Assembly (NCBI GenBank): GCA_903813345.2
Contig: CAIIXF020000011.1
Coordinates: forward strand, 6,224,571 to 6,288,570
Length of the DNA stretch: 64,000 nucleotides
Reading direction: 5' to 3'
DNA from: Owenia fusiformis
Taxonomy: Eukaryota; Annelida; Polychaeta; Sabellida; Oweniidae
Shown here: positions 13,598 through 23,868 of the stretch, one piece after another
Position numbering within the stretch: position 1 is the stretch's first letter
How the letters are laid out: each line of letters begins with the position of its first letter
Made by a program: the position numbers and the translations under genes
The notes under the pieces: generated by a model
The model's database searches: none
The model's input: the letters and a program-made list of their open reading frames with translations, nothing else
Told to the model about the DNA's origin: nothing

Positions 13598-13928
13598 GTC
13601 CTCGAATCTTTAAACATTGGAGTTTTCCCCTGAACTATGATAACCCCCACATCAGTCTTCTGTAACCACACCAGTCCTCTAATCTTTAATCATAGATATT
13701 TCTCTCCTCAACTATGACCTCCACACCAGTCCTCTATCTTTCAACATTGAGCGATCTCCCCTGAACTATGACCTCCACACCAGTCCTCTGATCTTTCAAC
13801 ACTGAGAGTTCTCCCCTGAACTATGACCTCCACACCAGTCATCTTTCAACATTGAGAGTTCTCCCCTGAACTATGACCTCCACACCAGTCCTCTGATCTT
13901 TAAACATGGAGGGTTCCTCCCTGAACTG
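13598..13928. repeat. Minisatellite, ~56-bp unit
   Basis: About six imperfect head-to-tail copies, each containing ctatgacctccacaccagtc followed by ctctgatctttcaacattga and gagttctcccctgaa. Unit lengths vary slightly because of small deletions. There are no spacers. Confidence 0.85.
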
Positions 13929-15102
13929 AAAATTAAAGAGAACTTTAAGTATCTGCATATTCAGTCTTGCATGGAGCCTTTGGGCAACTCCATGCACTTA
14001 ATATCCAAACCTATTTTGTGTTAATTTTATTATATACTAGTAATCACAAAAATCAAAATGAATTAAAGATCCTGTGTAAAGTTTGAAAATATAAATTTAA
14101 TCATTCAAATATGACTTTTCATGACTTGAAAAACCATTTGAGACATTTTTTGAAAGATGGGACTTCTTGCTTATCATTCAACCAATTTTCTTTATTTTTT
14201 CAACAGAAATAGGTTAGAATGTATGTTCTGTGTTGGGCTAACTTATTGCTTATGTTTTAAGATAAGATAAGAAAAACACCGGCTTATAGGCTTATGTAGC
14301 CTTTTGCCTTTTATCAACAATGTATGTGTGTGACAACTTAAGTTTTATTTGAAATAAATTCTCAAACAAAAAGTCCTTCAAAATACTGAATTGAGTTTCA
14401 CATAGCACATTTTGATTGGGTACATTGAGTAAGACTATAATACTGAAAGACTATAATACTGTAAAAGCCTAAATTTTCAAGATGCCCTAATATTCACTAT
14501 TTTTGCTGAAGAGGCTAGACCTTGAAATTTAAGGCACAGTGATTAACATGGAATTCATTTTAGGGATATATCTTCAAAAAGTGAAATTTAATGTCCATGA
14601 AACATTTCAGATTGAAATCATTAAAAGGAAAACAAAAGATTTGACCAGCATTGAGGTTTTGAAAACTCAATGAACACATGAAACAGACATCTTTTTGTAA
14701 GGGCCTCATTAGAATGTTAGAAGCAACCAGCATGAGAAAATATCAAATTACTAGCAACTGGAGTTACTGCAGTGAAACCTGCCTAAAGCGAACATTACAA
14801 AGCTGGCAAAACAATGAAAACATGATAAACTTGTACAGTTTTCACAAGAACAGGCTATTTATACCATGAACTTTATAAAAACATTTAGGATATACTGCAA
14901 GAGAAAAGCAAACACAAATTATATGTTAAAAACTTCCGGACATTAGGTATGTGTCTACATTAATAAGTTTTACTGTCCTAAGTAAAAGTGTCTGTAATGA
15001 TGGTATGCTATATTTAACTTATTCCCTGTGCAAGCTAAGTACATGTACAGCTATAAGCAATATGACTGAGGATTAACAGCACTGTTGTGTTCACACTCAG
15101 AC

Positions 15103-15181
15103 AGCTTTTTACATATGATTTGTATCGTAAAAATGTATATGTTATATACATTTTTACAATACAAATCATATGTAAAAAGCT
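15103..15181. repeat. Strong 38-bp hairpin
   Basis: The arms 15103-15140 and 15144-15181 are reverse complements with a single mismatch (C in tatcgtaaaa against tattgtaaaa) and a 3-nt loop (gtt). This could be a compact foldback element or a small-RNA precursor; sequence alone does not decide. Confidence 0.8.
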
Positions 15182-15439
15182 CTGTGGTTGTGTTGTTGCA
15201 ACATAACAAATAATATCATAGAAATGCAAAATATTGTAGTAGTTTTTGAATTATTAACGCAAGTATCAGATAAAAGGGCAGCCTTGGAAGCTCCAAAGCA
15301 TACACTTGATTACTGTACAAGTTACATATAAGTACATGTTGTTACCATGCCATAGCTGACATGACTGAGGATAAGAGATGCTGATTTCTCCCAGGATACA
15401 AGAAACTCATACAGGATAAATACTATTGACGTCTACTTT

Positions 15440-15855
15440 ATATTACCCGATCCTGAGATAAATACCACTGAGTTCTGATCCTGTGATATATACCAGTGAC
15501 TTCTGATCCTGAGATAAATACCAGTGGCTTCTGATCCTGGGATAAATACCAGTGACTTCTGATCCTGAGATAAATACCAGTGACTTCTGATCCTGAGATA
15601 AATACCAGTGACTTCTGATCCCGAGAATAATACCAGTGGCTTCTGATCCTGAGATAAATACCACTGACTTCTGATCCTGAGATAAATACCAGTGACTTCT
15701 GATCCTAAGATAAATACTACTGACTTCTGATCCTGAGATGAATACCAGTGACTTCTGATCCTGAGATAAATACCACTGACTTCTGATCCTGAGATAAATA
15801 CCAGTGACTTTTGATCCTGAGATAAATACCAGTGACTTCTGATCCTGAGATTAAG
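15440..15855. repeat. 28-bp minisatellite upstream of the zinc-finger gene
   Basis: About 15 contiguous copies of a 28-bp unit containing gataaataccagtgacttct and gatcctga. Because three units equal 84 nt, minus-strand reading frames stay open and give a 28-residue periodic 'protein' that is a by-product of the repeat. A few more units occur at 16237-16300, immediately upstream of the zinc-finger start codon. Confidence 0.9.
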
Positions 15856-15890
15856 GTACAGCTGGAAAATAACATTTTGGTAAAAAATTG

Positions 15891-16202
15891 CTATACCTGC
15901 ACATGTAATTTTCTGGAACAAAATAAAGTATGAAGGCATGTGTCAATTTTCATGTGTCACTTTGTCTTCTTTTAGAATATCTGGTAGAAGTTCAATGGGA
16001 ACTCCCAGAAATTCTGATATTTCACACTTTCTATTTTTTCAAATTTTCTTTCAAAGTTTCCGGACAACACAGGAGCTACCATTGACCTGTTTCCAGATTT
16101 ACTAAAAGTAGATAGTGTAATGATACTTTCCTGAAAAAAGCAAGGAAATACACATGCCTTCATACTTAATTTTGTACCAGAAAATAACATGTGCAGGTAT
16201 AG
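15891..16202. repeat. Inverted repeat around the zinc-finger 5' flank
   Basis: About 53 bp at 15891-15943 (ctatacctgcacatgtaatt onward) reappears inverted at 16150-16202 with few changes. Minisatellite units lie on both outer sides, so the whole block from 15440 to 16300 looks like a folded-back duplication. Confidence 0.7.
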
Positions 16203-16790
16203 CAGATCTAGTGAGCAGGCCATCGACAAATTGTACAAGTGACTTCTGATCCTGAGATATATACCAGGGACTTCTGATCTTGTGATAAATACCACTGACT
16301 CTCAAACTACAGGAAAACTCTAAAGATTCTATTGCATGTGATGACAGTGAGTAATTTGTAATAAGTAACATATGCAGTTAAATATGCAGAAGAGATGGAT
16401 CTACATGAAACATCTACTAGTGTCATAGAAAAAAGAACTGTATCAAGATCTAGTATTGAACAAACAGCAACAAAACCTTTGGAAAAACATGTGGAAAAAC
16501 ATGTGGAAAAACATGAATGTGATGTCTGTCATAGAGTATTTGGTCACAAGTATGAATGTGAACAACATTATAAAGTTCATACTGAAGAGAGAAATTTCAA
16601 ATGTGATGTTTGTCTGAAGACATTTAAGAAAACATCTAACCTTGTAAAACATTCTAAGATACACACTGGAGAGAGAAATTCCAAATGTGATGTTTGTCAA
16701 AAGACATTTTACCTAAAATCTCACTTGGAGTCACATACTAAGATACATACTGGAGAGAGAAATTTCAAATGTGATGTTTGTCTAAAGACA

Positions 16791-19478
16791 TTTCACCAAA
16801 AATCTGACCTTGTAAAACATTCTAAGATACACACTGGAGAGAGAAATTTCAAATGTGATGTTTGTCTTAAGACATTTAACCAAAAAGCTAACCTTGAAAA
16901 ACATTCTAAGATACATACTGGAGAGAGAAATTTTAAATGTGATGTTTGTCTAAAGACATTTAACCAAAAATCTAACCTTGTAACACATTCTAAGATACAT
17001 ACTGGAGAGAGGAATTACAAATGTGATGTTTGTCTAAAGACATTTATCCAAAGAGTTACCCTTTTGTCACATTCTACGATACATACTGGAGAGCGAAATT
17101 TCAAATGTGATGTTTGTCTAAAGACATTTAAAAGAAAGGCTAACCTTGAAAAGCATTCAAAGATACATACTGGAGAAAAGAATTACAAATGTGTTGTTTG
17201 TCTAAAGACATTTTACCAAAAATCAGACCTTGTAAAACATTCTAAGATACATACTGGAGAGAGGAATTACAAATGTGATGTTTGTCTAAAGACATTTAAC
17301 CGAAAATCTAACCTTGTAAAACATTCTAAGATACATACTGGAGAGAGGAATTACAAATGTGATGTTTGTCTAAAGACATTTAACCAAAAACCTAACCTTG
17401 TAAAGCATTCTAAGATACATACTGGAGAAAAGAATTACAAATGTGTTGTTTGTCTAAAGACATTTTACCGAAAATCTGACCTTGTAAAACATTCTAAGAT
17501 ACATACTGGAAAGAGAAATTACAAATGTGATGTTTGTCTAAAGACATTTCACCAAAAATCTGACCTTGTAAAACATTCTAAGATACACACTGGAGAGAGA
17601 AATTTCAAATGTGATGTTTGTCTTAAGACATTTAACCAAAAAGCTAACCTTGTAAAACATTCTAAGATACATACTGGAGAGAGAAATTTTAAATGTGATG
17701 TTTGTCTAAAGACATTTAACCAAAAATCTAACCTTGTAACACATTCTAAGATACATACTGGAGAGAGGAATTACAAATGTGATGTTTGTCTAAAGACATT
17801 TCACCAAAAATCTCATCTTGAGTCACATTCTACGAAACATACTGGAGAGCGAAATTTCAAATGTGATGTTTGTCTGAAGACATTTAACCAAAAATCTTAC
17901 CTTGTAAAGCATTCTAGGATACATACTGGAGAAAAGAATTACAAATGTGATGTTTGTCTAAAGACATTTTACCTAAAATCTCACTTGGAGTCACATACTA
18001 AGATACATACTGGAGAGAGAAATTTCAAATGTGATGTTTGTCTAAAGACATTTAATCAAAAATCTAACCTTGTAACACATTCTAAGATACATACTGGAAA
18101 GAGAAATTACAAATGTGATGTTTGTCTAAAGACATTTCACCAAAAATCTGACCTTGTAAAACATTCTAAGATACACACTGGAGAGAGAAATTTCAAATGT
18201 GATGTTTGTCTTAAGACATTTAACCAAAAAGCTAACCTTGAAAAACATTCTAAGATACATACTGGAGAGAGAAATTTTAAATGTGATGTTTGTCTAAAGA
18301 CATTTAACCAAAAATCTAACCTTGTAACACATTCTAAGATACATACTGGAGAGAGGAATTACAAATGTGATGTTTGTCTAAAGACATTTATCCAAAGAGT
18401 TACCCTTTTGTCACATTCTACGATACATACTGGAGAGCGAAATTTCAAATGTGATGTTTGTCTAAAGACATTTAAAAGAAAGGCTAACCTTGAAAAGCAT
18501 TCAAAGATACATACTGGAGAAAAGAATTACAAATGTGTTGTTTGTCTAAAGACATTTTACCAAAAATCAGACCTTGTAAAACATTCTAAGATACATACTG
18601 GAGAGAGGAATTACAAATGTGATGTTTGTCTAAAGACATTTAACCGAAAATCTAACCTTGTAAAACATTCTAAGATACATACTGGAGAGAGGAATTACAA
18701 ATGTGATGTTTGTCTAAAGACATTTAACCAAAAACCTAACCTTGTAAAGCATTCTAAGATACATACTGGAGAAAAGAATTACAAATGTGTTGTTTGTCTA
18801 AAGACATTTTACCGAAAATCTGACCTTGTAAAACATTCTAAGATACATACTGGAAAGAGAAATTACAAATGTGATGTTTGTCTAAAGACATTTCACCAAA
18901 AATCTGACCTTGTAAAACATTCTAAGATACACACTGGAGAGAGAAATTTCAAATGTGATGTTTGTCTTAAGACATTTAACCAAAAAGCTAACCTTGTAAA
19001 ACATTCTAAGATACATACTGGAGAGAGAAATTTTAAATGTGATGTTTGTCTAAAGACATTTAACCAAAAATCTAACCTTGTAACACATTCTAAGATACAT
19101 ACTGGAGAGAGGAATTACAAATGTGATGTTTGTCTAAAGACATTTCACCAAAAATCTCATCTTGAGTCACATTCTACGAAACATACTGGAGAGCGAAATT
19201 TCAAATGTGATGTTTGTCTGAAGACATTTAACCAAAAATCTTACCTTGTAAAGCATTCTAGGATACATACTGGAGAAAAGAATTACAAATGTGATGTTTG
19301 TCTAAAGACATTTTACCTAAAATCTCACTTGGAGTCACATACTAAGATACATACTGGAGAGAGAAATTTCAAATGTGATGTTTGTCTAAAGACATTTAAT
19401 CAAAAATCTAACCTTGTAACACATTCTAAGATACATACTGGAAAGAGAAATTACAAATGTGATGTTTGTCTAAAGACA
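16791..19478 (+). repeat. Exact-period 1344-bp tandem duplication of 16 fingers
   Basis: The block starting at 16791 (fingers 4-19) is repeated from 18135 (fingers 20-35) at an offset of 1344 bp = 16 x 84. By eye the copies are essentially identical at nucleotide level. A third copy begins at 19479 and diverges after one or two fingers. Confidence 0.9.
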
Positions 19479-19898
19479 TTTCACCAAAAATCTGACCTTG
19501 TAAAACATTCTAAGATACACACTGGAGAGAGAAATTTCAAATGTGATGTTTGTCTTAAGACATTTAACCAAAAAGCTAACCTTGTAAAACATTCTAAGAT
19601 ACATACTGGAGAGAGAAATTTTAAATGTGATGTTTGTCTAAAGACATTTAACCAAAAATCTAACCTTGTAACACATTCTAAGATACATACTGGAGAGAGG
19701 AATTACAAATGTGATGTTTGTCTAAAGACATTTAACCAAAAAGCTAACCTTGTAAAACATTCTAAGATACATACTGGAGAGAGAAATTTTAAATGTGATG
19801 TTTGTCTAAAGACAATTAACCGAAAAGCTAACCTTGTAAAACATTCTAAGATACATACTGGAGAGAGGAATTACAAATGTGATGTTTGTCTAAAGACA

Positions 19899-19900
19899 TT
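19899..19900 (+). other. Frameshift site in the zinc-finger array
   Basis: The repeat consensus here is aagacatttaaccaaaaacc, as in fingers 11 and 27; this copy lacks one T of the TTT. The frame ends 22 nt later at TAA (19920-19922), while the fingers continue in the -1 frame. Confidence 0.85.
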
Positions 19901-21325
19901 AACCAAAAACCTAACCTTGTAAAGCATTCTAAGATACATACTGGAGAAAAGAATTACAAATGTGCTGTTTGTCTAAAGACATTTTACCAAAAATCTGACC
20001 TTGTAAAACATTCTAAGATACATACTGGAGAGAGAAATTTCAAATGTGATGTTTGTCTTAAGACATTTAACCAAAAATATCACTTTGAGTCACATTCTAA
20101 GATACATACTGGAGAGAGGAATTACAAATGTGATGTTTGTCTAAAGACATTTAACCGAAAATCTAACCTTGTGAAACATTCTAAGATACATACTGGAGAG
20201 AGGAATTACAAATGTGATGTTTGTCTAAAGACATTTATCCAAAGAGTTACCCTTTTGTCACATTCTAAGATTCATACTGGAGAGAAGAAGTTCAAATGTG
20301 ATGTCTGTCTAAAGACATTTAACCAAAAATCTTACCTTGTAAAGCATTCTAGGATACATACTGGAGAAAAGAATTACAAATGTGATGTTTGTCTAAAGAC
20401 ATTTAACCAAAAATCTAGCCTTGTAACACATTCTAAGATACACACTGGGGAGAGAAATTTCAAATGTGATGTTTGTCTAAAGACATTTTACCTAAAATCT
20501 CACTTGGAGTCACATACTAAGATACATACTGGAGAGAGAAATTTCAAATGTGATGTTTGTCTAAAGACATTTAATCAAAAATCTAACCTTGTAAAACATT
20601 CTAAGATACATACTGGAAAGAGAAATTTCAAATGTGATGTTTGTCTAAAGACATTTCACCAAAAATCTGACCTTGTAAAACATTCTAAGATAAATACTGG
20701 AGAGAGAAATTTCAAATGTGATGTTTGTCTTAAGACATTTAACCAAAAATATCACTTTGAGTCACATTCTAAGATACATACTGGGGAGAGGAATTACAAA
20801 TGTGATGTTTGTCTAAAGACATTTAACCCAAAATCTAACCTTGTAAAACATTCTAAGATACATACTGGAGAGAGGAATTACAAATGTGATGTTTGTCTAA
20901 AGACATTTATCCAAAGAGTTACCCTTTTGTCACATTCTAAGATTCATACTGGAGAGAAGAAGATCAAATGTGATCTCTGTCTAAAGACATTTAACCAAAA
21001 ATTTAGCCTTTAGTCACATTTTAAGATTCATACTGGAGAAAAGAATTACAAATGTGATGTTTGTCTTACAACATTTAATCAAAAATCTAGCCTTGTGTCA
21101 CAATTGAAGATTCATACTGGAGAAAAGAATTACAAATGTGATGTTTGTCTAAAGACATTTTATGACAAATCTAACCTTGTATCACATTCTAAGATTCATA
21201 CTGGAGAAAAGAATTACAAATGTGATGTTTGTCCAAAGACATTTTACAACAAATCTAACCATGATCACATTCTAAGATACATACTGGAGACATTTAACCA
21301 GAAATCTAGCCTTGTAAACATTTAA

Positions 21326-21629
21326 GAATGCAAACTCAGTCATACTGACATAGTGGAGAGAAGGATTTTGAATGTGAATGTTACAGATTCTTCACAACAA
21401 TATTATCTAGTATTATATTCTAAGATCCATATCGGAGAAAAGAACTTTAAATGTACAGTTTGTATTACAAACTTCACACAAAGAAGAAGTGTACTTTTCA
21501 TGCTTGTTCCGATGTTCCAATTTTCTTAAATTTCTCAGCAAAAAACATGTGAGGATGAATGCTATGTATTGGTGTGAATTATCACTTATTAAAAGATATG
21601 TGTGACCTCTAAAAGTTAGATAAAATAAA
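21326..21629 (+). pseudogene. Degenerate zinc-finger remnants and poly(A) signal
   Basis: Beyond the last readable finger, at about 21419-21490, a further finger-like stretch reads KIHIGEKNFKCTVC in one frame without the second half of the finger. AATAAA occurs at 21624-21629 and may be the transcript end. Confidence 0.55.
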
Positions 21630-21719
21630 TTCATGATTTTTCGAAATCAAAAAGTCCTTCAAAAACCAAGTTCAAGCCCAAGTGGTTTAAACTTTATATG
21701 GGGGCTAGTCCTGGATTCA

Positions 21720-22945
21720 ACTAGAAAAACAGCAACTCCACGGAGTAGCAAATCCCACCGAACAAAACATATTTAGATTATTTGTGGCCATCTTGAAAAT
21801 TCCTTCTTGAGCAGAGCTTGTTTGTCTCTAAGCATCAACATATAAAATGTAAACCATATCCATAAATCAAAATTTGAGTTATCAAAGATTACATTCTTTT
21901 TTACTAAAAATGGCGGCCATTTGAAATTCCGCAGTCATTTTGAAAATCTTTCTCGAACAGAGCTATAGTGTCCCTAGGTATCAGCATATAAAATTTGAAT
22001 TAAGAAAAATGACAACCATTCAGCTGCCATTTTGAAAATTCTTCCTCAAACAAAGCAACTGTGTCCCTAGCCATCATCATATAAAATTTGAACCAAATCC
22101 GTTCACTGGTATTTGAGTTATCAAAGATTATGTTTTTTTAACGAAAAATTGCTGTCATTTTGAAATAAAGTGGCCATCTTGAAAATTCTTTGTCGAACAT
22201 AGCAACTGTGTCCCTAGGCATCATCATATAAAATTTGAACCAAATCCGTTCACTGGTATATGAGTTATCAAAGATTACGTTTTTACGAAAATTGGCCGCC
22301 ATCTTGAAATTCAGCCGCCATCTTGAAAATTATTTCTTGAACAGAGCTACTGTGTCCCTAGGCATAATCATATAAAATTTCAAACAAATCTGTTCACTGG
22401 TATTTGAGTTATCAAAGATTACGTTTTTTACGAAAAATTGCCTCCATTTTGAAATTAAGTGGCCATCTTGAAAAAAATTTGAACCAAATCCGTTCACTGG
22501 TATTTGAGTTATCAAAGATTACATATTTTTACGAAAAATGGCCGCCATTTTGAAATTAAGCGGCCATCTTGAAAATCTCTTTGTGCCAAACTCCTTTGTC
22601 CCTAGGCATCAGCATACAAAATTTGAACCAAATCCGTTCACTGGTATTTGAGTTATCAACGATTACATTTTTTACGAAAAATGGTGGCCATTTTGAATTG
22701 AGCGGCCATATTGAAAATTCCTTCTCGAGCAGAGGTCCTACACTCACAAGCCATAAGCCTTTAAAATGTGAACCAAATATGTATGCCAGTATAGTTATCG
22801 CCCGGACACACGGACAAACGAACGGACGTCTTGTTTATATGCTGTTCATGTCATCATCATTCAGTCCAGCTTGAAAAACGGATGGACGGACGTCTTGTAA
22901 TATATAGATATGGACGGACGGACGGCTAGTCTATATCCCCCTCGA
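21720..22945. repeat. Tandem array of dispersed repeat (ggccatcttgaaaat type)
   Basis: About seven units of roughly 100-160 bp, each containing a gccgccatcttgaaaat segment, gtgtccctaggcat, ataaaatttgaaccaaatcc, gttcactggtatttgagtt and atcaaagatta. The left end begins ctagaaaaacagcaactcc. The right end runs through cggacggacgg to cttcgttcggtgggataatc. Partial relatives lie at 10260-10700, 30760-31160 and 60990-61175. Confidence 0.8.
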
Positions 22946-22979
22946 ACTTCGTTCGGTGGGATAATCAAACATAAAATGA

Positions 22980-23325
22980 TACAGTTGTCATGATAAAACT
23001 ACATGTATTATTACTTATTTCCAAAATTATGCTATAAAAGGTGGGTGTCATTTTTGCGTAAAATCCAAGTGTGCCTGCAAAGGAATAGACACCATATCTT
23101 ATAACACTCATGAATGTGCATCTAGTTGAGCTAGTCATCAGAAACTTCTTAAATTCCAATTCTAATGAGTTCTGATTTCTTGTATGAGTTTTGCTACTTA
23201 TAAATATTTTTTGTTTAATATAAAGTGGATCATATGCCCCTTGGGGTGTCTTCGACTGTTGTGATTGTACTTGTATTATTTTGAATTTAGGAAATAAATA
23301 AAACAAACAAACAAACAAATTAACA
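22980..23325 (+). mobile_element. Probable 3' tail of a non-LTR element
   Basis: A segment that ends gaaataaataaa followed by (acaa)n. Such simple-repeat tails after a 3' UTR are typical of CR1/L2-group LINEs. No reverse transcriptase sequence is attached, so this is a tentative call. Confidence 0.35.
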
Positions 23326-23868
23326 TTCACAATATAGTTCATGCGCTACCAAGTATCTGGGCTGGACTAAATTGTATTTTCAGCTGTGTACAGCAAGCTC
23401 CATGCACGGATTTGTGACGTAGATTTCCACGAACCAACAATCCTAATGGGGTTTATTTCATTGCAGTGTACATCAATTTTTTAAAACTGCGCTATCTACA
23501 TGTATTATGCCATTCGTCAAGAGCATTAAATTAATTGGCCAGTTTGTACAGCCGAATCTGTCATCATGATTTAATGTGCAAAAAACAAGTCAGATTTTCT
23601 GCAGACTAAAAAGTTATGCAACAGTACTATGTAGGTGGGTGGCATTTTTTGTGTCTCGCTGTATTTTTCTCATTTTTGTGGATATTTATATATTCTTGTG
23701 TAAGAATGCATGATTCAAAATCAAAATATTTAAAAATGGAAATGAATTAAAATGACACATGCATTTCAACATTCAACTAAGCAATATTTTTTGAAAGTTC
23801 AGAGCTACACCTTATTTCACAAACTGTTAACCCCCCCCCCCCCCCCCATGACTCCCTCAGATTCTCAC

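Larger units (their letters stand above)
16395..21325 (+). pseudogene. Giant C2H2 zinc-finger array gene, broken 3' half
   Basis: The first open frame, 16395-19922 (1175 residues), has a 41-residue charged N-terminus with no visible KRAB, SCAN or BTB domain. It then has 40 fingers of exactly 28 residues (C-x2-C-x12-H-x3-H with HTGE[RK]N linkers) and a 41st that is interrupted. Near 19899-19900 one T is missing (acatt instead of acattt), which shifts the frame. The array continues in the next frame to 21013 (fingers 41-54), where a TAG ends it. After that stop the same frame gives two more fingers and a degraded one to 21325. That makes about 57 finger units. Fingers 4-19 and 20-35 are the same 16-finger block repeated. 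A sequence-specific nuclear DNA-binding protein is expected from the family. The first frame alone would be a legitimate 40-finger protein, so this may be a live gene with a decaying tail, or the frameshift may be a sequencing error. Confidence 0.85.

Noticed and set aside
13598-13928. Possible CRISPR or regulatory array
   Set aside because: Head-to-tail imperfect minisatellite without unique spacers.
15433-15939. 168-residue minus-strand open frame with 28-residue repeats
   Set aside because: The periodicity is the 28-bp minisatellite read three units at a time; no start context, splice sites or recognisable domain.
16443-16700. Minus-strand open frame over the zinc-finger start
   Set aside because: Antisense shadow of the repetitive finger sequence.
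22965-23342. 125-residue minus-strand open frame
   Set aside because: Antisense to a probable retrotransposon tail; no domain.
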